DNA of 64,000 bases from Neoechinorhynchus agilis (GCA_051530055.1 CM121342.1:9672001-9736000); one strand, 5' to 3'; counted from the first letter of the stretch, positions 45,250 to 59,689 are shown. Numbers and translations: made by a program. Notes: generated by a model from the letters alone, not told the origin.

Positions 45250-47055
45250 TAAAACAAAAACGTTCAAGAAAATATTAGTTTATTTCGTCTAATCTTTTCC
45301 GGCGAGCATTTCGAAAGAGGTGAAACCTCACGATTTCCTTTTTTCAAGTTGTGCGTATGGATTTTTTTCGAGGATAAAAAGAATAAATAAAGGACTCTTA
45401 AATATAATTCGGGTTTAATTAAAGAAATGCGCTCTTATTTTGCTAACCTCCGTTCGGATGTACCTTACGAAAACGTGCAGCCTACAACTCTTCGCTTTTT
45501 GAAGATAAAGTGAAATACCAAAAACGTTGAACAAAACATGAGTGTTTGTCGAAAACTCCATTCTATTTTGGTTTATTCAGATGCTACCAATTCTCTTCAG
45601 AAATCATAAATTGTTAAAATTATAGCGATCATATGAATTTTCTCATAAATTCAGTTATTACATCTAAAGTCGACTATTAGAAGTCCGAACATCTTCAAAT
45701 ATATTTTTTTAATATGATATAGAAAGTTCTTGGAAAAATGTAACTCATTTGACGAAGCGTGTCCCCAGGAACGTATTAAAATATTGTGAGCTGCTGATTT
45801 CAACTTTTTTCTGTGTCAAACCCTTTGACTTTTCAACTATTCCACCGAAGATGATCGGAATAATTTCTGTATTTTTATAGCGGAACTGTAAGTTTAAAAA
45901 AAATACTTTAATTTTATACGTTTTTTTCTTCGACTAAGTGGAATATGTACCTATAAATGCAGCCACCAAAATCCTCGAGAATTCAATGGCTTATCAAATA
46001 GCGTAGAATGTAATTCGTATTTCTTTGGTTTATCTAAAAAGCAGACTGTCACTCGCAGTCTTTATTGTTTCAAAATTATATAAGAAAATTAAAAAGTATA
46101 AAATATTATAATTGTTCTCGACGTGAGCGCGTTCGTTCAAACCTTTTTCCAACTATTCTTTTTTTAAATTTTTATCCCAGCTAGAATCCTTAATGAATAC
46201 CTTCGCCGGCGCTATTGTTTCTATAAATACATCTAATATAAGCGCACTCATGCGAAATGCTGGTTCCAATAGTAATATTTATCGTTTTGATCTCTTCGAC
46301 GAGGCGTGAGAGATTGTCTGTTAGCGTTGGGTTTCGAGTCTGAGACCGTATGGAACTACATAGTTTCTTTAAAAGTCCTATAATCTCGTAGTTACATAAT
46401 ACTACGGACGACGGGACGTAAATTCGGACGACGGGACAGTATGACACCTGCGTATATTTGATGGGCTTTGAGAAAAATTAAAACACCAGGGAAAAAATCC
46501 TTCAAATATAACCTTCAACGATTTCTTTATAGTCTTTATCCATGGAGTAGATATTTTTGGTTTTCTATTCAAAAGATGGGACTAGGTCAAACAGACCAAA
46601 TAATGATTAAAAATGGAATTTATCCTCCGAACTGCTTCTAAGACTAATATTGTTTCAAATAATTAGTCATATCGGAAATAACTTCAAATAAATCGTGATT
46701 AAAGTGCTTATATAACCATTAATAAGTGGCCTAAATTTTGTTTGAAGGGTGATTTTCAAGATGGACTAAAATCAAGATAAACCTTGATTGTGAACGGAGG
46801 CTCCTAGGAAAATATTCTGTAGCTCGGTCAAAGATTTGTGAAGAACAAGGACTTTGAGACTACGATGAGAAAATGATGATGAATGTCGCATGTTGAAAAT
46901 AGCAGTAAATTTAGGTTCATAAATTTTTTTGTTTACCCTTTAAATTTTGTTTATCGGTCAGAAGATTAATATCACTGAATAAAATCAGTTCGAAATCCGA
47001 ATGATGGGCAATTTGTCTGAATTTTAATAACAAACATCTCAAAGCATACCGCGCA
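45250..47055. other. AT-rich DNA, no convincing gene
   Basis: Mostly AT-rich. One 85-codon minus-strand frame (46,447-46,190) is less AT-rich and contains a short direct repeat (CCCGTCGTCCG), but nothing identifies it as a protein. Confidence 0.45.
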
Positions 47056-47059
47056 CTTT

Positions 47060-49054
<1,995 letters not shown>

Positions 49055-49156
49055 CTAACAAATAATTCAATACTTTTTTCTATCATAAAAGAATATGATG
49101 TCAATTGAAGACATTGAATTTGGTGGGAAAATTAATGGGAATTTATTGATTCCGAG

Positions 49157-49252
49157 ATGATAACAACCTTGATTAAAGACGCGTTCAAGATTGCGCCTGT
49201 GAAAATAATTGGATTTAACGAAAATCCTTCGCTTTTTTCAGTGCCATATAAA
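49157..49252. mobile_element. MITE family 1, half copy
   Basis: ATTAAAGACGCGTTCAAGAT, then GGATTTAACGAAAATCC, then CAGTGCCATATAAAA matches one half of the family 1 palindrome. It lies directly against the family 2 element. Confidence 0.5.
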
Positions 49253-49253
49253 A

Positions 49254-49404
49254 ATATTCTTTCTTTTGGTAGTTTTGCCACCCGGGTTGCTGCAATGACA
49301 AACTTTGGGAAAATGTCGGAATTATCCGAGAGGTCAAATATCGGGGAAATAAATTAGTGAATTTAAATCCCCGGGGTGGCAAAACTAAGAAAAAGAAAGT
49401 ATCT
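49254..49404. mobile_element. Fold-back MITE family 2, complete
   Basis: The ends ATTCTTTCTTTTGGTAGTTT and AAAACTAAGAAAAAGAAAGT are inverted repeats that extend into GCCACCCGGG and CCCCGGGGTGGC. The element is short, non-coding and palindromic. Related sequences are at 25.94-26.08, 47.57-47.69, 50.05-50.25 and 53.0 kb. Confidence 0.7.
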
Positions 49405-50045
49405 TTTCCCCCGAGGACAATATTCCGTGAGTCTAAGGAATTAAAGCTCATTTGAATCAATTTGTTCACAAAACGTTTCGCTTACTCCAATGATAAGTTT
49501 TACAATATTGAATCTAGTCAAATCGTAATCGGAAAAATATCTGAACAATGAACAAATCAGTAATTGATTCGAAGGAGTCTTTAATAGTAGCAAGTTTACT
49601 TGAGTTGATTCAGCCGAGAAAAAATTTGATAGACAACATTCTCAGATAAGCAATCAAAGATAAACTTCTCAAATAACGTTCAATCACTCAAATTCTAACC
49701 CAATCAACTCGAAAGAAAGTCTTTGTACGATTGAGATCGATAATATTAGTTTATGTATTGATTTTACCTTTTTTGCACGTTTTGTGCTTTATTATTGTAA
49801 AAGTTTAAAAAAGGAGATTGACAGCGTTTTTACTGCTTCAATTAGTTTAGAAAAAAGGTACTCTTTGAAAATATTTTTTAACAATTAAACTGCCCATTAA
49901 TTTCTTCGTTTTTCGAGTTATTCAATTCCGCTGAACATTGATGCATTATTCATTTTTAATATTTTGTAGAACCTTTTCACCTTTGTAAGAAATATCTGTC
50001 TTTATCATTAAAAAATAGTCACTCATTAAAAACTTCGGAGGTTAG
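49405..50045. other. No gene seen
   Basis: AT-rich spacer between the MITEs upstream of PIGA; no recognisable protein. Confidence 0.4.
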
Positions 50046-50047
50046 AT

Positions 50048-50247
50048 ACTTTCTTTTGGTAGAACACCGGATTTAAATTGAAAATTATTATTTCCGGTAT
50101 TTCACGTCTTCGGATAATTCCGTCATTTTTTCACAAGGTTTGCTATGTCTTCGAGTTTTTCTAATCTCTTTATCCGACGACATGAAATATCGGAAATAAT
50201 TATTTTCAATTTAAATCCGGTGAAGATGTTATAAGTACCAAAAGATC
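50048..50247. mobile_element. Fold-back MITE family 2, long-armed copy
   Basis: The left arm ACTTTCTTTTGGTA...CACCGGATTTAAATTGAAAA is mirrored by TTTTCAATTTAAATCCGGTG...TACCAAAAGA at the right. Arms are about 80 bp. It lies about 290 bp upstream of the PIGA start. Confidence 0.65.
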
Positions 50248-50534
50248 ATCTTTAGTTGAGCAAGAGTTTTGGAAAGCGCACAAAAAATATTAATTTTACC
50301 ATGCAATTATTTTCCTTCGCGGAATGACAGTTTTTTGAATCCGTTTTGCTAAGAAGCTGATTGAATCAGTGACGGAATGCTTGTTGATTATCCTCACCAT
50401 TATGCTTTCCTTTTTTGTTTTCGTTTGTTGTAGTGGCTGTTTTTACCAAGGTTAATCTAACAATCACGTTGGTGTTTTTTATACTGCTTCCATCGTTAAT
50501 TGATTTTCTCTCGAATGAAAATTGGACTTTTGAG

Positions 50535-52646
50535 ATGCGAAAAAGCGACACACCGACCAATAGAAGTTCGAATCACACAATATTGATGGTATCCGATTTC
50601 TTCTATCCTCAATCTGGTGGAGTTGAAACCCACATTCAGTTTTTATCGGAATCTCTAATGAAGTTAGGACACAAAGTGGTAGTGGTAACTACTCAAAAAC
50701 CAGGATTCTACGGTGTGAAATAATGCTCCAGAGATTTTGTTAACGCAGTTAGTGTGTGTCTTTAAACAAAATCCTAGATTTCTACATGCGTGTAAATCAC
50801 ACTGATCATCTTAAAGTGTACTATATTCCTTCATTTTCAATCTACAGTGGAGCGTCTCTTCCAACAATCGTTGTAACCGGTCCTTTAATCCGCTCAATCA
50901 TTCGGCGAGAAAATATCAGCATTGTTCATGGTCATTGCACTTTTGCAAGTCTTGCTCATGAAGCAATGATACATGCGACAATCTTAGGCATTCCGACGGT
51001 CTTTACAGATCATTCCTTATTCGGATTCGCAGATTTGAGTTCGGTTATTGTACGCCAAGTGATCACTCTGTCGTTACGGTGTGGAGCAAGAAGGAACATT
51101 TGTGTTTCTTATACAAGCAAGGAAAATCTTGTTTTGAGAGCGGGATTAGTCCCATCGGAGGTCTACGTAATTCCAAATGGAGTTCAATCATCGGAAATTA
51201 GAAAAAATTGTAGGAATCAAAGGTCTTCAGATTTGAGTAGATGTGGTATTTGTCGCTCCATAAAAGTGTTCAATGGACTTCGGACAATAAATAACCATAC
51301 AGTGACTATTGTACGAAGTGCTCAGAATTTCATAATGATTGGTTCATCGCTTATACTCCTCTTTCGATTCATTGCACAAAAATCACTTTAAAATGTACAA
51401 AACTAGATTTGTTATGGCATTCTGAAATCGGTTTTGGTTTATTTTGAAATACATTAACAATTCTAAATTTCCTTGCAAACATGTATTATCAATAAAATTT
51501 TATTAGGTTCGATAATAAGAAGATTTTTGTTCGACTCTTTGAATAAAACGTATCTTTAGGTTCTTTCACCAGTAAGATAAATTGATGAAATCACCGAACA
51601 ACAATCGAGTATTAATATGTAGGGATTTTTAGACACCATGTGATTGAGTTATTGAGTGATATTGATACAGACGAATTTTACGAGAATTCCATATTAACAT
51701 TTAAGTCATTTACTGACCACAAATGACCGTCCTCGTAATGATTGTGTCAATAAAAGCTTAAAACGATACGTTTCCCTTAAGAAATCCCTTCGTTTCAGCG
51801 TAATTTCACCTGTTTATTTTTGTTGTGTAATTTCAATGCTATTTTTAATTTAAATTTTTTTGAAACTATAGCAAAATTTCGAAGGTTAACATCTGAACAG
51901 TTCCTGTATTCGCATCAAGAATGGAACACCGAAAGGGAGTTGATCTATTGATTCCAATCTTAATCCAAATGTGTAGACGTGAGCCAGACGTGGCATTTTT
52001 GATCGCCGGCGATGGGAGAAGAGCAAACGATATCCGAGAAGCAATAAAATCGAATCAATTAGAGCGGCAAATTCTTCTACTCGGGAATGTAGAACATCGC
52101 CACATGGGATGTCTTCTCAGCAAAGGAAATATATTTTTATCATGTTCACTAACAGAAGCGTTTTGTATTGCAATCGTTGAAGCAGCGGCGGTTGGTCTTC
52201 TAATCGTGAGTACGCGAGTTGGTGGGATTCCTGAAGTTTTACCGAGTCCTGGACTTATGATGATGGCTGAACCAAATGTCAATGATGTCTTGCGCGTTCT
52301 AACAAACGCGATTGAACGGGTTAGAAGACGAAGACGGAGACCTATATTAGACCGATATTTTACATGGAAAAAGTATCGACATCAAAATGAAATTTTAAGT
52401 AAACTGCATCAACGCAAAGCCATTGACAGTATATTAAATGGCAGCTATAATTGGATGAATATAGCCAAGCGAACAGTCAATGTGTACAATGAAGTCAATG
52501 GTTTGGAAAAACTTGGAATCTATCGAATGATTTGTCTAGCGATCTCAACTGGATTTGTTTCTGGTCCACTCGTTGGTTTAGTTATCGTCATTGATTTCTT
52601 ATTTATTAAGCTGTTTGACTTTATAGATCCATTGATTACTCATTAA
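50535..52646 (+). CDS. PIGA: PIG-A, GPI-anchor GlcNAc transferase catalytic subunit, three exons
   Basis: Modelled as 50535-50712, 50778-51236 and 51901-52646 (460 aa, phases match). This enzyme is the catalytic subunit that moves GlcNAc from UDP-GlcNAc to phosphatidylinositol, the first step of GPI-anchor synthesis, on the cytosolic face of the ER. Motifs in order: [73 protein letters not shown] and the family GT4 EX7E motif in [14 protein letters not shown], then [14 protein letters not shown]-terminal hydrophobic helix ([16 protein letters not shown]) anchors it. The first in-frame ATG directly follows CTTTTGAG. The exon 2 donor was picked because it gives the family spacing and the right phase; it is the least certain junction. 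Confidence 0.9.
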
Positions 52647-52865
52647 TGGAGAGTTCATCTATAAATGAACTGGGAATTTTGGATTCTACGATTAATGGGA
52701 AAATTGCTTTGTGTGGGTGTCTAAAAAGTTAATAAGGTTAGTTTAAAAATCAAATCTTACAAGAACAATGAATCCGATATTTTTTTGAAGGTAATCACTC
52801 TTTATGATATGAACATTGCCTTAAACTTTCTCGGAATGTTCCATCTTATTCGCCAATCTGGTTAG

Positions 52866-55182
52866 AAACTTACAAAGATTAAACGAATTTACTTTTAACC
52901 ACAAAAAATATTTCCGCCTCCAAGTTTGCGCGACCTATTGAAAAATCTAAAATAATGTCTTTGATTATTGTCTTCGATAGGAAAAAGATATTTTCTTTTG
53001 GTAGTTTTGGATTTATTTCCGATATTTCACGTCGGATAATTCCGACATTTTTTCAAAACATTTGTCATTGCTTTTAAGTGTTTAATCCGCACACTTGACA
53101 ATTATCATTTTCGGTATTATTCCGTTATTTAAACTGGACGTTTAGATCAAATTTAAATGTAACTATTAGGTGAAACAAAAATGTGGAAATAGGTAATTGC
53201 CGCATTGTTGCTTATCCCTATCAAGCGTCCAATACAACTCATGACAAAAATTTATAGCTTTAATTAACGTATTATTTTCCAAATCTCATAGTCCAAAACT
53301 TTAATTTGCGGACATTATATTCCTCGTTAGTCGATACTCTCTCAATATATTTCTTGTATTTTTTTACCAAAAATATTCTTTCAAGCAAATTTGATGTCGA
53401 TTTCCAACGCAATCGGAATAATGAGCTGAAGACATCTTTTTTCGGTACGTTATTACCTTTAAAACTAAGAATGCGTAAACTGAAGAGTAGTTCGAAAGCA
53501 TCAAATGTTATAAATTTCATATTATTATTCGATAGGTCCAAATATTCAAGTCGTGTCCATTGTTCAAAATCCGATTTTTGTATCGTTAAAATCGAATTCC
53601 AAGCGACAGACAGTGCCGTAATAGTCGTATTTGTCAAGATTCCACCTTTTGGTACTGCTTTTAAATTTCCCTTGATTAACTCTAACAACCTTAAATTCCA
53701 AAGATTTTTTAACTCCGAGGCATCGTATCTTCGGTCGGCTCCTCCCTGAATTGTGATTCGTTGTAGACTTTGAATCTTTTGTAACTCTTGAATATGGACT
53801 CCGATCCCGCCAATTACAGAAATTTTAATTTCCCGAAGGTTGTTCAAATTTACACTCGCGTCGATTTTTGTCGAATACGTCGGATTTTTCAAAGCCGATA
53901 TTTTTTTCAAATTGGAAAAGCACATTTCTTTTGAGAATTCGAGAACCGCTATTTGATTTTCGTCTATGTTCAGTTCTCTTAAACTGCAAAATCCTACGAG
54001 CGTATTGATATTGCTCAGATTGTTATTGCTTAAGCTTAAGACATTCAAGAATGGAAGCCCTTTGCCTACTTCTGGATGAATAGATGAAAGTTTTGATCCA
54101 GTAATAACGATTTCTTCAACTGGCAAAATTTTTGTTAAGTAAATCTGTTCGATCTTTGTATCTTGCAGATGGATTTTCTTTACATTTCCAGCAAAATCCA
54201 GTGCTAGGTTTGAAGATAGTGCAGTGTGTTGTAGAATGTATATCTCAGAGAGTTTTGGGAATATATCACTTAAGTTCATTGGTATTTCTTTAATTGGAAG
54301 TCCGTCCATTAATAGTACAGAAACTTCGTTTTTGATTATTTTATTAACTGTATCCTCTAAATTCAAATGCGTTTCACTGGAGTTTTCTGCACCACCGCAT
54401 TTGATGATTGCATAATCGGGCTTATCGAACGATATAATACATTTATTGGACAACTTCGTACTTTGATTTAATAGTAGCAGCGTGCAGAGTATCGTAAGTA
54501 TAAAGATTGACTTCATTTTTATCAAAGCGTTAGAAAGCGTTTACTCAAAGTACCTTAAACTCGGATTTTTGTGTGTTTGAATCGTAAATGACTAAGCTTG
54601 ATTTCTGAATGATTCATTTTACCTCACTTTAACGTATTACTAAGAAAGTTACCCTACTTGATTTCTATGCTTTTTCAAAGTTTTATCCTTTGTGAGTTTT
54701 AGATAGGTTCATAATAGACAGAATATGAGCAAGAAGATTTTATCCAGGTATTTTAAGACGTACAAAGGTAACGCTTAAGCGTCTTCATCTCTCTCTTAAC
54801 CATGGGTTTGAACTGAAATCGCAACTTTTTAATCTCATAAACATAAGGTTATAATAACGGCAGGAGTAAATGTACACCAAAAAGTGTTCAACTTTTAGCC
54901 ACAAAAATACTCAGATTCTCCATCTAAATTGTCAACCATTTCACCGAAGTCTCAAACTAAAACGTAACTTTCGAGCGTATTGTTCTACTGACATTTAATG
55001 GCGTGAAGGAGTTAGCGGGATTCATAGCACCACAACGTCCGTAGATTAGAATTTCACAGGGTAATCTAGACTCTACAGTTATATGAAAATTTTTTACTTG
55101 CTATGTTCTTTATATGACTTTTAATCGCCATTCTTAAAGTTGGGGGACCGTGTATCCGCCGGCGAACCCCAACGCAATGCTA
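52866..55182 (-). repeat. 2.3-kb inverted duplication, right copy (LRR gene)
   Basis: Reverse-complement match to 23835-26152 over the whole length, ending within TAGCATTGCG. Beyond the end, this copy continues into a Penelope fragment instead of the Cys-rich unit found beside copy 1. Confidence 0.92.
53272..54516 (-). CDS. Secreted leucine-rich-repeat protein, copy 2
   Basis: A 414-residue ORF, nearly identical to the gene at 24502-25758, with the same signal peptide and LRRs. Differences concentrate in the last part: after KKYKKY this copy reads IERVSTNEEYNVRKLKFWTM where copy 1 reads FSRVSSVEGYWTGHLDFWTM. The stop comes four codons earlier. Both copies are open, which argues that both are functional or that the duplication is very recent. 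Confidence 0.8.
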   Translation of the reverse strand: MKSIFILTILCTLLLLNQSTKLSNKCIISFDKPDYAIIKCGGAENSSETHLNLEDTVNKIIKNEVSVLLMDGLPIKEIPMNLSDIFPKLSEIYILQHTALSSNLALDFAGNVKKIHLQDTKIEQIYLTKILPVEEIVITGSKLSSIHPEVGKGLPFLNVLSLSNNNLSNINTLVGFCSLRELNIDENQIAVLEFSKEMCFSNLKKISALKNPTYSTKIDASVNLNNLREIKISVIGGIGVHIQELQKIQSLQRITIQGGADRRYDASELKNLWNLRLLELIKGNLKAVPKGGILTNTTITALSVAWNSILTIQKSDFEQWTRLEYLDLSNNNMKFITFDAFELLFSLRILSFKGNNVPKKDVFSSLFRLRWKSTSNLLERIFLVKKYKKYIERVSTNEEYNVRKLKFWTMRFGK

Positions 55183-55189
55183 CGTTTCT

Positions 55190-55580
55190 CATTGATTTTT
55201 AATAGGTCGCTAGCCGGTAGTTTTAAACTGAAGTTTTGTTTCCTTCCATTGTATTGGAAGCCTCGAAAACAAAGCGGCTTTTTAGGTTTAACCTTCTCTC
55301 CAAAAAATAAGAACCATCAAAATCAGCGCGCGGCGATGTTGAAAAGTCTCTTTGTGATTGGAAATGCCGAGTAATGCTCAAATCGGCTGCAAGTTTGTTT
55401 GTGTTGAGTGACGCTCTTCTTGATGCCCTGCATCGTATGTCTAATTTACATTCGATCACAATGTTCATATTGCATTCTGTAGATCAAATGAGACGGCTCT
55501 GTTTTGCCCTTGCTCTTCAATGTGCTTCTGAGGGGGATTCTTTTATTATTTATTGTATAGGCGAATTCCAATCTTATTCC
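55190..55580 (-). mobile_element. Penelope-like element fragment (GIY-YIG end)
   Basis: The minus strand shows ADFDGSYFLERRLNLKSRFV then FEASNTMEG, matching the end of the nuclease ORF at 418-978 (VDFEGASFLATERFLSRKLV then LEAVYIDFADTMEG). A short broken piece directly beside the LRR duplication. Confidence 0.6.
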
Positions 55581-56255
55581 TCATAATCGAATAGATCATT
55601 CGATTAGTCTCTGATCGTTGATAAAATATACTCTTGCGAACGTCTCTACATAGGATTTTTTATGCGGTCGGTAGTTACAGCTTTTGATTCCGTAGTCCTC
55701 GACTATCCTCGCCTTTTTGCTTATTCCACGCATACGGAAATACGAAGTGACCGGTTAGATTTTATGCCTCATCCATTGATGATTAGACTAGTTTGGTAGT
55801 GTTCATGGTTCGTTCGGTTTATGAAAAAGTGCACTGAACACTTTGCCTTGCGTTGAACGTTTTATTAGGACTTCCTGGAACAAAATCTCACCATTGTCAT
55901 TCTCGTTATTAACTTTGAACTTTATGTGTGCATCTTAACTATTCAACAATGGATTAGCGAAAATGAAATGTTTGTAAATATGCCCATGAACCTTTGTTAG
56001 TGCCTTTAAAGCCTTATTTAAATTGCGACCTACAGTGCGTTCTTTTCTCAACGCTGTTGTATAATAAAATTCTTTATTGATGTCTTTTAAACAATTGGCA
56101 ACGCAAGCTTCTAAGGCCCATCGCAATAACTCTCCAGACTTTCCCCGTTTACAAATAGCTCTAACTAATAAAATACTTGTTACCCTCGAAAACTTTCTGG
56201 CGGGCCGTCAAGGACTCTCTTGGTATACGCAACCCTAATTAATTCTAAAATTTGT
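55581..56255. other. No identified feature
   Basis: Contains one 63-codon minus-strand frame (56,126-55,935) beginning MRWALEACVANCLKDIN that I cannot place. It could be the end of a retroelement or a gene remnant. Confidence 0.3.
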
Positions 56256-56259
56256 CATC

Positions 56260-56850
56260 TTGTGAGCTAATGCATGTTCTTGACTCCATTAATCAGACCC
56301 TTTGCCCTGACTCAAATTACAATCACATTTCTAAAACTTTTGTCAACTCGCCGATACTCCCCTTAGTTTCGATCTCAAGAAATTATCTCGAAATTCGTCC
56401 TCTCAATAGAAATCCCAAACTGGGCTCTTAGCTACATCATCCCCGAACTCATGGACCCTCTTATCTTCATTATTAATCGCAGCTTTTTATGTGGCATCGA
56501 CCCTCATGCCTGGAAACTGCTGATATTATCCTTCTTCCAAAAAAGGACATCGAATTTCCACCGAATCATTCCGTCCAATATTCATTCTACCCGCCGCTAT
56601 TTCAAAAATCATCGAAAAATGTTTTAAATCTCGCCTTCTTTCACTACTCAACAACAAATTATCGGCCCTACAATTCGGATTCCGGTCCAGATTTTCTCAA
56701 ACCGATGCCCTACTTTGCATTAATTGCACGCTCCTACGTAACCCCGACAATAATCCTTTGCTCGTCACCCGTCTCATTTAACTTGATTTATCGAAAGCAT
56801 TCGACTCCGTGGACCATTCACTCCTTCTCCGGGCCACCCTACGAGTCACC
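56260..56850 (+). mobile_element. CR1-like LINE, reverse transcriptase fragment
   Basis: Plus strand, following frames: LLNNKLSALQFGFRSRFSQT then DALLCINC near 56,650-56,730, then LIYLDLSKAFDSVDHSLLL near 56,790-56,840. Same family as the minus-strand element at 18.2-20.6 kb; several frameshifts. Confidence 0.7.
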
Positions 56851-56929
56851 TCCCTCCGAATTCTGGGTCGATAGCATTGATGTCATTGTCATACAGACGA
56901 ATCATCCAATTAAGACCGCGGATTTGGTA

Positions 56930-57335
56930 ATCGCACATTTGGCCATATGTCTGTTCGAGTGAGAATTTCCGGCAGGGGATGTCCATTAGGGTAGGAATAT
57001 CCGGTCTGGGTTGGAGGATATTATTTGTAGAAGCGCTTGTAAGGCTAGTCTTTCCTCAGGTTCATTACAAGTTATGATATCCGAGAAGATTGGGCAGTGT
57101 GGAAAAAGGAGCGTAGATATAGTGAGGTGCGAGGTCGAGGGAGGATGAAACGAATTAGGATTACGAGTGCTCGTGTGAATAGGGAGCGATATGTGGAAGA
57201 AATTGTGGTGGTAAATATTTTTCGATGATTTTTGAAAGAGCGAGCAGAATCGATATTGGACGGTAGAGATTCCGTTGAAATCGGGTGTCTTTTTTTGGAC
57301 CGCTAAACCACCAATCCCCACCCAAACTAACTTCT
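56930..57335 (-). mobile_element. CR1-like LINE, 3' fragment in opposite orientation
   Basis: Matches 18,540-18,800 (for example ATATCCGAGAAGATTGGGCA) and lies on the strand opposite to the RT fragment just left of it. Either an inversion or two insertions. Confidence 0.6.
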
Positions 57336-57900
57336 GAGTTCACCAAATTCGCATTCCATAGTTTCAATCCAGTATTGTTTATCGCTCAAATAACGATTAT
57401 ACTATCTTCATCAAAAACAATTCCACATCGAAGACCCAAATTTACTCGGGTCCAAATCTTGTTAACTAGCAAACAATTAAACGTATTATTATTATGCTGA
57501 TAAGAGAGATAATTGAGTCGTAAAAATTCTGGATGTGTGTGAAACTACGTTAAATCGCAAACCTGTACGGGTGCTATTTTTGTTTCGACCGAAGGAGCAG
57601 CTAAATCGAAGAAACTAAAGATTTTTTATAAATATATCCAACAAATCGTTTAAACACAAAGATGTAGAAAATTATGGGTTTTAAGAGAACTAGGATATAA
57701 GGTTTGTTTTTATTAAACATCGGGAATTTTGTTTATTAAAAGATAGAAAGCTTTCCGATATAATTTAGACGCTTAAAGCAATTTCGCCTAAGTCAAAATT
57801 TGTAGTGAGGAAATCAATTTTTGGAATGGTATCATTATCTAAACCTTGTTGTCCTATTTTTAAATTTAAATTTCGTTTAAGATAACAAAACGTATCAATT
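57336..57900. other. No gene seen
   Basis: AT-rich; includes the 3' flank of the zinc-finger gene to its right. No protein or repeat recognised. Confidence 0.4.
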
Positions 57901-57905
57901 TTTCA

Positions 57906-58886
57906 CTAGTGTCTTCGTTCATCCACCCTATCTTTTCGATGTTCACGACGAGGACTTCTTCTTGCATACGGATCCAATCGATTTCCCTCAATTTTTGATC
58001 GCTGATATCTTTGTTCCGGTCCGATTCGATCTTGATTGTCTCCTTGTTTCGATTGCTGTAGAAACGAAGGAGGTGGAACTTCAGAAACGGACGGACTTGG
58101 CGACCTACGTCTCCTTGTCGGTCCATTGGGTCTATTAAAATCCCTAAACCGATTATAACTCTCCTGTTGAGCCCTTAGTTCATTTTCACGAACTCGTCTC
58201 AACATGCTGGCTTTATATCGGTCTTCTGAGTATTGTTTGAGAGCATCACATTCCTCCAAAGCCTTTTCAGCGGCCTCGTCATGAGCCTCTTTAATACTCA
58301 TTGCTTTTCCGTCGTAGAACTCGTCTCCGATCTTAAGACGAACATGAAATAATGGCTCTTCATCGTCGTCAATATGATCAACTAATTCGAATAGAGTATT
58401 TATCTTGAGAACGTTGGCTCGGTGAGTCAGCTTCTGACTCGGACGGTTGCGACTAGTTACAATGGCCTCGAAATGAGCTTCCGCCGCTGCTACAGCTGCA
58501 GAAGTACTTCTCCAGTTTCGAGGCGAAGGTGAACGTCGAAGAGCTTCAACTACTGGTGGAGCTTTCGGCGCCTTTTTCTTCTCTTCATCAGTTGGCTTCT
58601 CGTCGTCCACCGGCTCACTTAATACCGCTTTAGCTGCTGCTTTAGCCATGCGAACCTTTTTCAAATGCTTCAGACCTGTAACGTGAGTCCGCCATACTGC
58701 TTCGCTGTTCACTTCGATCTCACAATAATCACATCGCATTGTTCGAGGCCGGCGTCGGGCAACTGCGGACGAACGGTGACTTCGGAGCTGTGGAAGTAGT
58801 GCTGCAGGATTGGCAATAAACGGAGTTGCACCCGCAGCGACGAACGGAAACGCCGTTGCATTGAACGGAAGCCTCGGTGGTTGCAT
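57906..58886 (-). CDS. U1-type zinc finger plus dsRBD-like protein with RS-rich tail
   Basis: A 326-residue single-exon ORF. A Pro/Ala-rich N-terminus leads to one U1-type C2H2 finger near residue 51 (CDYCEIEVNSEAVW then RTHVTGLKH, C-x2-C-x12-H-x5-H), the form found in RNA-binding fingers of the ZFR/JAZ group. A Lys/Ala helix follows, then a double-stranded-RNA-binding-like domain near residues 165-220 (LFELVDHI, FHVRLKIGDEFYDGKA, AHDEAAEKALEECD). The last about 90 residues are rich in Arg and Ser. It is probably a nuclear RNA-binding protein in splicing or dsRNA metabolism. I do not claim orthology to a named gene. An acceptor-like TGGGTTTTAG lies about 20 bp before the ATG. Confidence 0.75.
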   Translation of the reverse strand: MQPPRLPFNATAFPFVAAGATPFIANPAALLPQLRSHRSSAVARRRPRTMRCDYCEIEVNSEAVWRTHVTGLKHLKKVRMAKAAAKAVLSEPVDDEKPTDEEKKKAPKAPPVVEALRRSPSPRNWRSTSAAVAAAEAHFEAIVTSRNRPSQKLTHRANVLKINTLFELVDHIDDDEEPLFHVRLKIGDEFYDGKAMSIKEAHDEAAEKALEECDALKQYSEDRYKASMLRRVRENELRAQQESYNRFRDFNRPNGPTRRRRSPSPSVSEVPPPSFLQQSKQGDNQDRIGPEQRYQRSKIEGNRLDPYARRSPRREHRKDRVDERRH

Positions 58887-58949
58887 TTTCTATTTTTTTG
58901 ATGTCTAAAACCCATAAATTCGCAATTTGTAACCAAAATTTTATTAAAA

Positions 58950-59685
58950 TGCCGGATTTAACAAGCCAATTCAATTTTCCCAAGTAACGAAATTTATTCC
59001 TATGGTGAAAAAAGACTGATCTTTAATCATTTCCATAGTTTTCAATTGTGTGAATTTCGTAGACATGAAATCCATTCGTTGCCGATACGAAATTTTTTGT
59101 CGAAAATAGCTGCGAAATCTCCGATTTTTTGGCAAGGACTAAAAAATGTTTTGTCTATATTCGTACCAACAACTCCTTTTTGCAATTGAAAATTGGGTCT
59201 AATGTCGAAAATTAGTCTCATGGTGAAAAACACACTGATCTTTAGTCATTTCCATAGTTTTCAATTGTGTGAATTTTGCAGTGTCGCGTAAAAAACAGTT
59301 ACGAAAAATCTTGTCGAAATCCTGGATTTTTAATAAGTTTTATAAATTGAAAATTGGCACTTGGTATGTTATAATGACAATAATAAAAATCTTTATTTTC
59401 CAGTTTTCACTGTTTTACGCCTTCCACAGGAAGCGTAAGCCGTAAGACCGCGAACCTTCGGAATACAACACACCAAGTGTCCAAATTCGAAATTACGAAA
59501 CTTTATCAATCATTCGGCTAGAAAACCAAGCAGTTCACATGTCTTTTTGGAAAGGACTGACAAATCTCTTGTGTTCTTCCGTGGCAGCACGAATATAAAA
59601 CTGACGACCTTGATAAAAAAAGCACGAGATTGTGCCGTTGGAATATCGGATTTAATAAATTCTTGCGTAAAGATTTAGTCTAAGC
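58950..59685. other. AT-rich spacer with an imperfect internal repeat
   Basis: The phrase ATGGTGAAAAA..ACTGATCTTTA, then TCATTTCCATAGTTTTCAAT, occurs near 59,001 and again near 59,220, about 220 bp apart. No gene seen. Confidence 0.45.
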
Positions 59686-59689
59686 TTGG

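Noticed and set aside
46190-46447. 85-codon minus-strand ORF near a GTCGTCCG repeat
   Set aside because: No homologue in the window, no splice or polyadenylation signals that fit, and no domain; chance is at least as likely.
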